Shown: piece after piece, positions 48,471 to 57,281 of the stretch
Layout: each line of letters opens with the position of its first letter
How positions within the stretch are numbered: the stretch's first letter is position 1
Assembly (NCBI GenBank): GCA_965204695.1
Contig: OZ242007.1
Coordinates: 1,736,001-1,800,000 of the forward strand
Reading direction: 5' to 3'
DNA: 64,000 bases
Source of the DNA: JAHEKD01 sp965204695
GTDB lineage: Bacteria; Pseudomonadota; Gammaproteobacteria; Arenicellales; JAHEKD01
Program-made: the position numbers and the translations under genes
The notes under the pieces: model-generated
Database searches by the model: none
What the model saw: only the letters and a program-made list of their open reading frames with translations
Told to the model about the DNA's origin: nothing

Positions 48471-48890
48471 ATGTCAAACATAAATAAGTCAATATTATGC
48501 GCAACTTTCCTGTGTTCTTCGCTAGCATGGAGTTACTCAGCGCGGATCGATGACAATCAACTGGTTGATCTATTTGCAGGTAAAGATATCTTTTTTGAGA
48601 TGAGAGACAAGGATCAGACTCAGGGTTGGGATTCGGCTCATTTTCGCTTTCTGGAAAAAGGCAATATGGTTGGTTATTTATTTAGTGCAGATTTTCTGTC
48701 TACTAAAATCCCTGGTAATGATGTTGACAACGGCTTTTGGAAAGTCAAAGACAATATGATCTGTATTCAATGGAGTCAATGGGAAAACAGCGTCGAGAAT
48801 TGTTACGCCATTTATCTTGATGATAAAACTTATATCGCAAAATCGGATTCAGATGGACTCTTCAACGGGGAATTTGATCCGCAATATTAG
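48471..48890 (+). CDS. Exported protein of unknown function
   Basis: A 139-residue protein with a signal peptide MSNINKSILCATFLCSSLAW, cleaved near YSA (about 24). The mature part is beta-rich: GWDSAHFRFLEKGNMVGYLF, DNGFWKVKDNMICIQWSQWE and NCYAIYLDDKTYIAKSDSDG. Two Cys may form a disulfide. The repeated W/C-rich strands resemble periplasmic lipocalin-like or DUF995-type folds, but I cannot name a family. It lies alone, with the hairpin at 48899-48965 right after its stop. Confidence 0.75.
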   Translation: MSNINKSILCATFLCSSLAWSYSARIDDNQLVDLFAGKDIFFEMRDKDQTQGWDSAHFRFLEKGNMVGYLFSADFLSTKIPGNDVDNGFWKVKDNMICIQWSQWENSVENCYAIYLDDKTYIAKSDSDGLFNGEFDPQY

Positions 48891-48898
48891 TCTGATCA

Positions 48899-48965
48899 TG
48901 TGCCGCCCGATGTGTGGATACTCCTGTTTATATAGCGTCCCCTGTATGTAGGAACGGGCGGCACA
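48899..48965. terminator. Long-loop inverted repeat between convergent genes
   Basis: An 11-bp stem TGTGCCGCCCG with CGGGCGGCACA encloses a 45-base loop. It lies between the convergent genes ending at 48890 and 48992 and could act as a bidirectional terminator or encode a short structured RNA. Confidence 0.4.
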
Positions 48966-48991
48966 CTCCTTGTAAACCGAAAGTCAATGTT

Positions 48992-49258
48992 TTACTCAAA
49001 CTCTTTTTGAATTCTCGGAAAAGCCCGTCCTTGTTGATCTAACGATTGACGGTATTTGATGCAGCCACGCATGAACATCGGCCACTCTGGAACTTGCGGA
49101 ATCTTATCAGTAGACTCAGGTAATAAACTCCATAGTTCAGGTTGATACCAGCATAAATCATGACCGGAACTATCACGATGTTCTCTAATAGCCGCTCTTA
49201 GCTTTTTGACCTCATCAATCAATTGGGGCTTTGACAAGTTGTCTAGATCTTCGTCCAT
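48992..49258 (-). CDS. Small conserved protein of unknown function
   Basis: An 88-residue cytoplasmic protein: LDNLSKPQLIDEVKKLRAAI (a helix that may pair as a coiled coil), then IREHRDSSGHDLCWYQPELW and EWPMFMRGCIKYRQSL. The pattern HRDxxGHDLCWYxPELW recurs in my memory of many proteobacterial hypothetical proteins. No catalytic activity is known. The start is ATG at 49258. It follows the ABC-F gene by 17 bases in the same direction, so the two are probably co-transcribed. Confidence 0.75.
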   Translation of the reverse strand: MDEDLDNLSKPQLIDEVKKLRAAIREHRDSSGHDLCWYQPELWSLLPESTDKIPQVPEWPMFMRGCIKYRQSLDQQGRAFPRIQKEFE

Positions 49259-49275
49259 TTAATAACTCCTGTTCG

Positions 49276-51177
49276 TTAATTAGCCATGATTTCCAGCTCC
49301 TCATTTAATTGCAGCCATGTTTCTTCTAATACCATTAACTGTTTTCTTAAATCAGTTTGCTCAAAAATCAAATCTTCAAGCTGGAGTTTTTGTTCGGGCT
49401 GATAAATCGCTTCATCAGCCAGCATAATTTCAACTTCACTCAACCGAGTTTGAGCTTGATCTATTTTTTGTTCAATTCGCTTTACGCGATTCTTGATCGG
49501 AGCCTGGGCCTTACGTAATTCAGCATTTTGCTGACGCTCTTTCTTTTTATTAGTCTTAGCTTGACTGTCTGAAGGTTTACCGGTTTTCAGCTGCTCAGGT
49601 TTTCTAAGTTCGCCACCATTGATCCAGCGGTGATAATCCTCAAGCGTGCCATCAAATTGATCGACCCTGCCATTATTGATCAATAAATATTCATCAACAC
49701 TATGACGTAATAAATGGCGATCATGTGACACTACAATCAAAGCACCAGTGAAACTTTGCAGTGCTAATGTTAATGCACTACGCATGTCTAAATCCAGATG
49801 GTTAGTGGGCTCATCAAGTAATAACACATTAGGTTTTTGCCAAACGATCAAAGCTAACGCCAAGCGTGCTTTTTCACCACCGGAAAACGGTGCGATGGGT
49901 TCAATAGCCTTGTCACCATGAAAATCAAACCCACCCAAAAAATTTCGTGCCTGCTGCTCACTGGTCTGAGGAGTTATTCGTTGGACATGTGTGACTGCAC
50001 TGGCTTGTAAGTCCAAGGCTTCAAGCTGATGCTGGGCAAAATAGCCAATGTAACAGTGCTCGCCTTTTACGATCTCACCTGCAATCGGATTCAATTCGCC
50101 ACAGATACCTTTTATTAAAGTCGATTTACCCGCACCATTAACGCCAAGCAAGCCAACTCGGGCACCAGGATGCAAGCTCAAACCAACCTCGTCGAGCACT
50201 TTGTGAGAATTGTAACCTAGCTCAATATCACGCAAAGTAATTAAAGGATTAGATGTTTTTTCACTTTCTGAAAATTCAAACTTAAATGGACTGTCAATCT
50301 GCACACTGGCAACTAATTCCATATTATTGAGTTGCTTGATCCGACTTTGTGCTTGTTTAGCTTTACTGGCTTTAGCCTTGAAGCGGGTAATAAATTTCTG
50401 AATGTGTTTGATCTGCCTTTGCTGTTTTTCAAAATTCGCTTGCTGTAAAGCAAGTTTTTCTACACGTTGTTTTTCAAACCCTGAATAATTGCCTTTATAG
50501 AAGTTTAGTTTTTTGGATTCAATATGGACAATTTCCTTGGCAACATTGTCAATAAAATCACGGTCATGAGAAATAATAATCAGTGTGCCTGGGTAACGCT
50601 TTAACCATTGCTCTAACCAGAAAGTAGTATCCAGATCAAGGTGATTAGTCGGTTCATCCAGCAATAAAACCTCTGACGGACTCATTAGCGCCTTGGCCAA
50701 ATTCAAACGAATTCGCCAACCGCCTGAAAACGAATTGACCGGATTGTTGATGTGTTCATCAGCAAAACCTAACCCATTCAATAACTCCGCTGCTCGAGAC
50801 TCAAGTTGATAACCGCCAATAATCTCCAACTGCTCATACTGGTGACTTAGCGCATCATGATCATTGTCCGTTTCAGCCTGTTGAATTTTTTTCTGAATCG
50901 CCCGGTATTCACCGTGACCGTCCAGGACATAGTTCAGGGCATCTCTATCATTATCAGTTATCTCTTGAGCCATGTGGGCCATATGACAATTTTTCGGTAT
51001 TGATACATCACCCTTTTCAGTACTGATGTTAGCCAGCAATAACTCAAACAAACTGGATTTACCACAGCCGTTGCGGCCTATTAAAGCCACTTTGCGCCCC
51101 TCATAGATAGTCAACGAGGTATCTTCTAATATATTTTCCCGACCTCGTTGTAAGGTGATGTTGTTGAGTACGATCAT
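49276..51177 (-). CDS. ABC-F family ATPase (YheS/Uup type)
   Basis: A 633-residue soluble protein with two ABC ATPase domains and no membrane segments. The first Walker A is GRNGCGKSS at about 34-42, with the signature SGGWRIRL near 150. The second Walker A is GVNGAGKST near 343 and the signature SGGEKARLAL near 430. DEPTNHLDLD occurs twice (Walker B plus D-loop). The linker KKLNFYKGNYSGFEKQR and the C-terminal coiled-coil EQKIDQAQTRLSEVE fit the YheS subgroup, which acts on ribosomes. The length is close to YheS (about 637). It is encoded ahead of the small 48992 protein. Confidence 0.92.
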   Translation of the reverse strand: MIVLNNITLQRGRENILEDTSLTIYEGRKVALIGRNGCGKSSLFELLLANISTEKGDVSIPKNCHMAHMAQEITDNDRDALNYVLDGHGEYRAIQKKIQQAETDNDHDALSHQYEQLEIIGGYQLESRAAELLNGLGFADEHINNPVNSFSGGWRIRLNLAKALMSPSEVLLLDEPTNHLDLDTTFWLEQWLKRYPGTLIIISHDRDFIDNVAKEIVHIESKKLNFYKGNYSGFEKQRVEKLALQQANFEKQQRQIKHIQKFITRFKAKASKAKQAQSRIKQLNNMELVASVQIDSPFKFEFSESEKTSNPLITLRDIELGYNSHKVLDEVGLSLHPGARVGLLGVNGAGKSTLIKGICGELNPIAGEIVKGEHCYIGYFAQHQLEALDLQASAVTHVQRITPQTSEQQARNFLGGFDFHGDKAIEPIAPFSGGEKARLALALIVWQKPNVLLLDEPTNHLDLDMRSALTLALQSFTGALIVVSHDRHLLRHSVDEYLLINNGRVDQFDGTLEDYHRWINGGELRKPEQLKTGKPSDSQAKTNKKKERQQNAELRKAQAPIKNRVKRIEQKIDQAQTRLSEVEIMLADEAIYQPEQKLQLEDLIFEQTDLRKQLMVLEETWLQLNEELEIMAN

Positions 51178-51503
51178 GAGGTAAGATTATAAATAAAGTT
51201 TGGCAAACAGGATTCTTTTAAAAACCGCTGTCTGGAATCAAAGTGACTTTAAATAAGGCTCTTCCCTCTAACTCCCCCACTGGAAATTATTCAGAATGAA
51301 ACAACTTGGTCCTGTAACAGTCTTTTTCACCAGGAAGTTAAATGACACTGTCAAACAAGGGCATTACTCAATGCCCGTTTCATTCTCGGTTAATGTTGCC
51401 CCTTGCTAATCTGCACTACTGTGCCGTTTGCCATTTCCTGCAGGGAGGCTAGATGGGATTTGCTATTGGCTAGCTAGAATTATTTTTTGTGCTCCGTTAG
51501 CCA
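51178..51503. other. Intergenic region with repeat fragment
   Basis: It contains CCCTCTAACTCCCCC (51265-51279), a fragment of the family C repeat end, and a small hairpin GGGCATT-ACTC-AATGCCC (51359-51376). No gene is visible on either strand. Confidence 0.55.
51359..51376. terminator. Short hairpin, possible terminator
   Basis: A 7-bp stem GGGCATT/AATGCCC with a 4-base loop, followed by GTTTCATT on the plus strand and preceded by CTTGTTTG on the minus. It sits between the SpoIIAA-like gene (transcribed leftward) and the ABC-F gene; support is weak. Confidence 0.35.
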
Positions 51504-52259
51504 TCAAATCAAACTATCATCCTCAGTTAGCCAATTCATGGCCTTTTCGCGCTGGTCATAATCAAAACTTTTGATTTCAGCTTTAATAAAATGATCAGTG
51601 ACATGGTCGGCAAATTTTCCCAGTGGGCTATTGGTGACAACCGCAATACGCTCAATCTTTTTGTGATGATCGTGAATGAATTTTAAGTGTGACATCATCG
51701 CTCCCAAACCTTGCCAACCCGGAAATTTACGCGATGAAATCAAAATTCCTTTCACATGTGCGTGATCAGCTAAATAATCGTCAACAATTTTAGTGACATA
51801 ATCAAAATCGTATTCCGACAATGATTCATCCTGACTAGGCTTTAAAATCACCACACTATTTTGTTCATCGATTTCAGCCTCTAAAGCAACACGATTGATA
51901 TCACAAACCCAGTCTCTAGCCTTATCGTATTCATCCAAATCGAATTGGCGCAAATGACCCGGCCAAAAGATTTTGAAAATATTAACCGAATTCTCAATCC
52001 AGTCGATATCTGTCACCGCTGCAATGCGCCCCCAACGATTAACTTTTGCCATCCCAAAACGAAAATCTTCCCAAATTGCAGCCGGTTCTGTACCTGAAAA
52101 GCTCTTTTCGATCACACATAGACAATCGACGCGCTTATGCGTGGTCAGTTTCTCTTCGATAATGGGAATTAAGTGTTGACGGTAATCATCTGCGGTCACT
52201 TTGCCACTGACTTTTATACCCATCACATGTTCCGGTAAGTTTTCGATTTGCTCAAACAT
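51504..52259 (-). CDS. Tandem SpoIIAA-like (STAS-related) domain protein
   Basis: A 251-residue cytoplasmic protein made of two copies of about 125 residues. The first has VTADDYRQHLIPIIEEKL and FEDFRFG-like WEDFRFGMAKVNRWGRIAAV; the second has VTKIVDDYLADHAHVKGILI and MMSHLKFIHDHHKKIERIAV. Both end in a strand-turn-helix and DYDQREKAMNW or LDEYDKARDW. This is the SpoIIAA-like fold (CRAL-TRIO/STAS-related) that in single-domain form is common in marine bacteria. A tandem copy suggests a pseudodimer. The function is unknown. It is divergent from nothing obvious and stands alone. Confidence 0.85.
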   Translation of the reverse strand: MFEQIENLPEHVMGIKVSGKVTADDYRQHLIPIIEEKLTTHKRVDCLCVIEKSFSGTEPAAIWEDFRFGMAKVNRWGRIAAVTDIDWIENSVNIFKIFWPGHLRQFDLDEYDKARDWVCDINRVALEAEIDEQNSVVILKPSQDESLSEYDFDYVTKIVDDYLADHAHVKGILISSRKFPGWQGLGAMMSHLKFIHDHHKKIERIAVVTNSPLGKFADHVTDHFIKAEIKSFDYDQREKAMNWLTEDDSLI

Positions 52260-52351
52260 AATATGCTCCTTTGGCTATGATTATTCTAATTAACTAGATT
52301 GGACTAATCTTTGACCTAAGTCATTTTACGAAATGATTATTAAATCTGAAC

Positions 52352-52684
52352 TTAAGCGAAGTCCACGCTCCTTAAGGTTACCAAGGCATCGTCTAAGTCG
52401 TTGCAATGTAGAATCGCATTGACAACTGGTTTTAGTAAAGAGTTGGTCATTGCCTGAGGAGTTAGGTCTTGAGGAAATTTTTGCTTCAGTATCGTGGCAA
52501 TTTCTTCAACCTGATGCAGCCGCCTGATCTCAAATAGTTTTGGCCCAATAATGCCGGTTTTTGATCTTTTTAATACCAATGACCTTGGGCCGATCGCAAT
52601 AAAACAATATTTCCCGTCACTCATAGTAATTCTGGCCCATTTGCCTTTCATGACATGATCGGAAAATCTAATCAATTGAGTCAC
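52352..52684 (-). CDS. Protein of unknown function
   Basis: A 110-residue cytoplasmic protein with LIRFSDHVMKGKWARITMSD near the start, YCFIAIGPRSLVLKRSKTG in the middle and LHCNDLDDALVTLRSVD at the end. The mix of strands and helices matches no family that I know. The start is GTG at 52684, because no ATG fits. It lies ten bases downstream of the BKACE gene in the same direction and is probably in its operon, but its sequence says nothing about the reaction. Confidence 0.65.
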   Translation of the reverse strand: MTQLIRFSDHVMKGKWARITMSDGKYCFIAIGPRSLVLKRSKTGIIGPKLFEIRRLHQVEEIATILKQKFPQDLTPQAMTNSLLKPVVNAILHCNDLDDALVTLRSVDFA

Positions 52685-52693
52685 AAGAAACTT

Positions 52694-53578
52694 TCAAGTA
52701 AGACCGAGGATTGCCCTGGTTTCGCTCGGATCCGCTGGTTCGCCGCCTAACTCGCGCACAACTCTAACCGCCTTTTCCACCAGTCGAACATTCGAGGCAA
52801 ATTCACCTTTGCTTAAATAGAGATTATCTTCTAATCCTACGCGTACATTTCCACCTAAACTTACAGCTTGAGCAGCAATATGAAACTCGGCCCGGGAAAT
52901 CCCAAACGCGCTCCAGCGTGCGTCATCGGGCAAACGACTACGCATCAAATTCAATACCTCCGGTACAGCCGGTGCAGCGTGTGGAATACCCAAGCAAACT
53001 TGAAACATCGGTGGCGAATCGATTAATCCTTCGTCAATAAGCTTTTTGGCGAATTCAATATGGCCCAGCTCAAACACTTCAATTTCTGGCTTTACCCCAA
53101 TCTCCTGAATCCTCTTCGCCATGATGCGCAGATCTTCCGGGGTATTAACAAAGATTACATCACCAAAGTTAAAAGTCCCAACGTCCAAGGTGCATATGTC
53201 CGGACGTAGTTCTTCAATATGTTTTAGCCTATCGAGTGGTCGAATTAGAGTAGTTCCCTCACCCCCTGTTTTAGGATCATCCTTGCCCGGTATAAAACGC
53301 GCCCCTTCACTCGAAGTGAGATTAATCAATACATCGCTGCCTGAATCACGAATTCGTTCAACAACCTCACGAAACAATGCTGGATCACCTGAGCGCTCAC
53401 CAGTTTGTGGATCACGCACATGAATATGTGCAATTGCTGCGCCTGCCTTTGCTGCTTCTATTGCGTTATTAGCAATTTGTTCAGGCGTGACAGGGTAATC
53501 AGGATGGCCACGAAAGTTATTAGCATAACTATTATGACCACCCGTTAATGCACAGGTAATGATTACTGGGTTTGGCAT
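52694..53578 (-). CDS. BKACE-family (beta-keto acid cleavage) enzyme
   Basis: A 294-residue TIM-barrel enzyme. VIITCALTGGHNSYANNFRG near 5-24, IAHIHVRDPQTGERSGDPAL near 49-68 (HxH zinc ligands), INLTSSEGARFIPG near 85-98, and FELGHIEFAKKL near 170-181 define the 3-keto-5-aminohexanoate-cleavage (BKACE) family. These enzymes transfer a C2 unit between acetyl-CoA and a beta-keto acid. Members act in lysine fermentation, carnitine and other pathways, and the substrate pocket is not predictable by eye. Its ATG overlaps the stop of the upstream lipoprotein gene by one base. Confidence 0.93.
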   Translation of the reverse strand: MPNPVIITCALTGGHNSYANNFRGHPDYPVTPEQIANNAIEAAKAGAAIAHIHVRDPQTGERSGDPALFREVVERIRDSGSDVLINLTSSEGARFIPGKDDPKTGGEGTTLIRPLDRLKHIEELRPDICTLDVGTFNFGDVIFVNTPEDLRIMAKRIQEIGVKPEIEVFELGHIEFAKKLIDEGLIDSPPMFQVCLGIPHAAPAVPEVLNLMRSRLPDDARWSAFGISRAEFHIAAQAVSLGGNVRVGLEDNLYLSKGEFASNVRLVEKAVRVVRELGGEPADPSETRAILGLT

Positions 53579-54042
53579 TATTGAGTTGCGCTTTTATACA
53601 GTTCCTGTGCCTTAGAAATCGTGGCGTTAGTTGCGCCCTTGATTGCTGATTTGGTTTTATGCCAGTAAAGCTGGGTTTTTCCTGTGAACCCCATAACTTT
53701 GTCACCTTCATCCAGTGACTCTCCAGCATCATCATTAAGTGGAGTATGAATTAAATCACCGTCGCTGGCGTAAAACACGGAATTTGTTTTAATAACTTCA
53801 TCATATTCTTGATCAATTGAAATTTTTGCCACCGTGACCCCTGAAGTAGATGTTTTTCTGGTTAATACTTCACCAATAACCACGTTGGATTCATTTTTAA
53901 CGTTGCCTGTCAGCTCAGGTTCGCCTTCAATAACTACATTATAAATTTTATCGACTTCAACTTCCTCGACCACGGTTGTGGATGAAGTAGTAGCGCAACC
54001 ATGTAGAATTAAAACCAAAGCAAGCAAAATATATTTATACAT
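53578..54042 (-). CDS. Lipoprotein of unknown function
   Basis: A 154-residue lipoprotein: MYKYILLALVLILHGCATTSS, with the lipidated Cys at 16. The mature part is beta-rich (VVEEVEVDKIYNVVIEGEPE, VTVAKISIDQEYDEVIKTNS) and ends in a helix (KTKSAIKGATNATISKAQEL). No family is recognised. The ATG at 54042 is chosen; an upstream ATG four codons earlier adds a charged MEIK that weakens the signal. Coupled to the BKACE gene by TAATG. Co-occurrence with a catabolic enzyme may be coincidental. Confidence 0.75.
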   Translation of the reverse strand: MYKYILLALVLILHGCATTSSTTVVEEVEVDKIYNVVIEGEPELTGNVKNESNVVIGEVLTRKTSTSGVTVAKISIDQEYDEVIKTNSVFYASDGDLIHTPLNDDAGESLDEGDKVMGFTGKTQLYWHKTKSAIKGATNATISKAQELYKSATQ

Positions 54043-54082
54043 TTTTATCTCCAATCATTAATGAACAAAAATCAACGGCATT

Positions 54083-55186
54083 TTAATAACAAGTTGAATC
54101 AGGCTCAATCTGTTTATTTACTAGCGCCTGAATACCGCGTGTAACTATTTCCAACCCAGATGTGATAACGCTTTTTCTCCAGCGAGGATTTTTGGGACAA
54201 AAGCATTCCAATATTTCGGCTTTAATTCTCTGGTATTCTGTATTATCCTGATCACCATAATGACAGGCTTGGTTTTCTGCACGCAGAGCCTTGAGAACTC
54301 GAATCACATTATAAGTACCGAATTCTGCCCCAATAAATCGATAACTTCTTTGCTTGAAGTGATTTTGCATCCATTCACCAAAGCCCCCGGAAACTTTATA
54401 AGCAGTGGTTTTCGATGCAAATAGAGACTCTACACACTCATTACCAAATGTGCTTGTGTACCAGGAAAAATCTCGTTTATCTTCGGGTTCATTGACTAAC
54501 AGTTTGTAGTCAGCAAATCGACCTAATCCGCTATGAAAGTCTATATGTAAAACGCTTTTAGATGATCCTATCCAAGAATCACAATTTTTGACTATTATCT
54601 GAGTTGAGTTAGACGGACCATACCCGCCAAAAAACAGGCCTTTAGGGTATTTATATTGCCCGCTGGCTACTGATAGTTTTAATTTCTCCAAACCGTTGTG
54701 CCAGACATTCCAAATTGCTTTCAACCTGAAAAGGTCTATTGCGGCAGGAGCCGATGCTGGATTCAGGAGTTGATTTAAATCGTCATAACCTTCTGGCACA
54801 CCTGTGTAATCAGCATTAGCTGGAAGAAAGTTGCGATTTAGATCGACATTATCCTCATTACAGCGACGTAGCTGTGAAAATCCAAATGGATTCACTGCAT
54901 GTAGCAATACAAAGCGAACTGGTGATTTGATACTGGCCCCAGCTAAGTGAATCAAAAAAGCATGCTGAATAGCTGACCCGAAAAAACCCTCCACGCCGTG
55001 TACACCTGAGGAGATGAGCACGGTTGGATCACCATCTAAACCTACAGTTGCAACATCTATGGTAAGTCCCTTGGTATCCTGAAAATCTATCGGATAGGAA
55101 TCTATGTTTGCCCCAACAGCAGTTGCAGCTGCTTTGAAACGTCTGCGAGCTTCTATATATGTTGCAGAAAAATGAGATTCATTCAA
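54083..55186 (-). CDS. M14-like metallopeptidase (DUF2817)
   Basis: A 367-residue enzyme. VLISSGVHGVEGFFGSAIQH near 57-76 provides zinc ligands His63 and Glu66, LHAVNPFGFSQLRRCNEDNV and DLNRNFLP near 102-124 are the M14 N-R-N motif, and VLHIDFHSGLG near 212-222 gives the third His. FIGAEFGTY near 290 may carry the general-base Glu. DUF2817 is a carboxypeptidase subgroup without a signal peptide here, so it acts in the cytoplasm. The start is TTG at 55186; ATG is absent near the family start and no ribosome-binding site is clear. Confidence 0.87.
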   Translation of the reverse strand: MNESHFSATYIEARRRFKAAATAVGANIDSYPIDFQDTKGLTIDVATVGLDGDPTVLISSGVHGVEGFFGSAIQHAFLIHLAGASIKSPVRFVLLHAVNPFGFSQLRRCNEDNVDLNRNFLPANADYTGVPEGYDDLNQLLNPASAPAAIDLFRLKAIWNVWHNGLEKLKLSVASGQYKYPKGLFFGGYGPSNSTQIIVKNCDSWIGSSKSVLHIDFHSGLGRFADYKLLVNEPEDKRDFSWYTSTFGNECVESLFASKTTAYKVSGGFGEWMQNHFKQRSYRFIGAEFGTYNVIRVLKALRAENQACHYGDQDNTEYQRIKAEILECFCPKNPRWRKSVITSGLEIVTRGIQALVNKQIEPDSTCY

Positions 55187-55218
55187 TTTATTTATAAATT
55201 TAGACCCGATTCATCCTT

Positions 55219-56004
55219 TCAGCCATTGACGCCTCCGCGTGACTTTTGGATTAATTTCCAAGCGGTCTGAATTTCGTGTGTTTTTTCATTGGCCAACTTG
55301 ATCATTTCTTCAGGCAAGCCTTTAGATACAAGTTTATCTGGATGATGCTGACTGCGGAGTTTACGATAAAGTTTGCGGATATCAACGGTAGTCATTTTTT
55401 CATCAGCACCAAGAATATTGTAGGCCTCTTCCAATGTCATTTGCTGGCCCGCTTCACTGGCTCCACCGGAGGTGATTAAATTAATGATTTGATCTAAGTC
55501 AGCCTGAGTGAAACCTAGTGTTTGAGCGACATGTTGCAATATATTAGATTCAGCAGGATCGAGTTTGCCGTCGGCAAATGCTGCCTGAACCTGGATTTCC
55601 AAAAACATGCGTACCAATGTAGTACGGCGATGGCATTCTTGTTTGAATTGTTGCAAGACTGCGTCAAGCTGAAAATTGGCATTTTTACCCTGCCTGAATA
55701 AGTTAATAGCGATCTTCTTTTGCTCTTGGCTGAGCTGCATGTGAGCCATAAGTTGCTCAGCCAGAGCAATCTCACTTTTTGACACATGCCCATCAGCTTT
55801 GGCAATATGCCCCATGACTGAAAAGGTAGCCGCGAAAAAAGCAGCCTGAGTGCGCTCCTGATCACCGGGCAAATAACGTTTTTTTGCTCTGCCTTGTGAT
55901 TTGGCATCAAAATTATGACCGAATGTCGCACCTAACATAGCACCGATTGGACCACCGATCATAAATCCTAAAGCACCACCGACTAATTTTCCCCACCAGG
56001 CCAT
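55219..56004 (-). CDS. djlA: DjlA-like co-chaperone
   Basis: A 261-residue protein. A Gly-rich N-terminal membrane segment (WWGKLVGGALGFMIGGPIGAM, 3-23) is followed by a TerB-like helical domain (AAFFATFSVMGHIAKADGHV, 54-73, and FLEIQVQAAFADGKLDPAES). A J-domain ends the protein: AYNILGADEKMTTVDIRKLY with QHHPDKL (HPD near 221-223). DjlA anchors DnaK to the inner membrane and modulates capsule and stress systems. The layout, with J-domain at the C-terminus, is diagnostic. It stands alone, divergent from the glycosylase gene. Confidence 0.94.
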   Translation of the reverse strand: MAWWGKLVGGALGFMIGGPIGAMLGATFGHNFDAKSQGRAKKRYLPGDQERTQAAFFAATFSVMGHIAKADGHVSKSEIALAEQLMAHMQLSQEQKKIAINLFRQGKNANFQLDAVLQQFKQECHRRTTLVRMFLEIQVQAAFADGKLDPAESNILQHVAQTLGFTQADLDQIINLITSGGASEAGQQMTLEEAYNILGADEKMTTVDIRKLYRKLRSQHHPDKLVSKGLPEEMIKLANEKTHEIQTAWKLIQKSRGGVNG

Positions 56005-56061
56005 TATCTTATCCTTGAGTTTTCAGTATTATTCATGGTTTAGATTCTACATGGTTAATCT

Positions 56062-57255
56062 ATGATGAAAAACCTCGAAGTTTTATCAATCAAACAGGCA
56101 CGAAAACTGGCTCTAAATAGCCAACGGCTACCCCTATCTGGATTTAGTCGAGGCTTAAAAGGCACCTTACAAGCTATTCATCACTTGGGCTATGTTCAGA
56201 TCGACACTATTTCGGTAGTTGAACGTGCTCACCATCATACTTTATGGAATCGGGTACCCCACTATCGACATCGTTATTTAGACAAACTTATTGAACAGCG
56301 GCAAATCTTTGAATACTGGTCACATGCGGCAGCATACCTTCCGATTGAGGATTTCCGTTTCTGTTTGCCCCGAATGCATGCGATGAAAAACGGACAACAA
56401 CATTGGTACCAAAAAAACACTAAATTAATGAACTCCGTTATCGATAGGGTAAAAGTTGATGGCCCCTTACAAGCAAAAGATTTTGAAGAACATCAAGGCT
56501 TCACGGGCGGCATGTGGGAATGGGGGCCGATCAAACAGGCTATTGAAAATCTGTTTATGCAAGGCGATTTGTTAATTACACGACGAGATAATTTCCAAAA
56601 AGTTTTTGATCTTACTGAACGAGTTTTGCCCGCAAACATCATCACCCATGCACCGACAAAAAATGAATTCGCCCACTTTTTAATCAACCGATATCTAGGC
56701 GCACACGGTATCGGACATATCACTGAGTTCGGTTATTTACGTAAAGGCATGGGAGCAGCGGTTAAACAAGCTGTTAATCAGCAAGTTGAAGAAAAAAAAC
56801 TACTGGCAATTAAAATTTTCCGGCGACCTGAAATTTACTATGTTAAACCAGATTTCGAACTATTACTCAATCAGAGATTGGCTCTTAGCAAAGTCAGATT
56901 ACTTTCCCCTTTTGACAATCTGGTTATACAGCGTAAACGTATATCAAGGTTATTTGATTTTGAATATCAGCTTGAGTGCTATGTCCCTGAGAAAAAACGT
57001 ACTCATGGGTATTTCGTTTTGCCGATTATCTGGCAAGGTGATCTTGTTGCTCGAATGGACGCCAAGGCAGATCGCAAAAGTGGTGATTTCATCATCAGAA
57101 ATTTCATTTTGGAACCCAATGTAAAACAAGCTGATAAATTCAGGTATTACTTAACCAGGGAAATACAACATTTTGCCGATTTTAATTGCTGTCCCAATAT
57201 TAAACTTGGTTCAAGAATCAAACAATCTGTCAAAAAGTTGTTACAGTTGAACTAA
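56062..57255 (+). CDS. ycaQ: YcaQ-type DNA interstrand-crosslink glycosylase
   Basis: A 397-residue HTH_42 protein. HHLGYVQIDTISVVERAHH near 40-58 contains the QxD motif (Q46-I47-D48) of the YcaQ class, whereas AlkZ proteins have QxQ. LWNRVPHYRHRYLDKLI near 61-77 and YWSHAAAYLPIEDF are further conserved parts. The C-terminal half (SPFDNLVIQRKRISRLFDFEYQ-type SPFDNLVIQRKRISRLF and RMDAKADRKSGDF) completes the fold. YcaQ unhooks alkyl crosslinks from DNA. No antibiotic-cluster genes are adjacent. The gene is complete, with ATG at 56062. Confidence 0.92.
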   Translation: MMKNLEVLSIKQARKLALNSQRLPLSGFSRGLKGTLQAIHHLGYVQIDTISVVERAHHHTLWNRVPHYRHRYLDKLIEQRQIFEYWSHAAAYLPIEDFRFCLPRMHAMKNGQQHWYQKNTKLMNSVIDRVKVDGPLQAKDFEEHQGFTGGMWEWGPIKQAIENLFMQGDLLITRRDNFQKVFDLTERVLPANIITHAPTKNEFAHFLINRYLGAHGIGHITEFGYLRKGMGAAVKQAVNQQVEEKKLLAIKIFRRPEIYYVKPDFELLLNQRLALSKVRLLSPFDNLVIQRKRISRLFDFEYQLECYVPEKKRTHGYFVLPIIWQGDLVARMDAKADRKSGDFIIRNFILEPNVKQADKFRYYLTREIQHFADFNCCPNIKLGSRIKQSVKKLLQLN

Positions 57256-57281
57256 TAGTTTTATGTAAAGACTAACTATTT

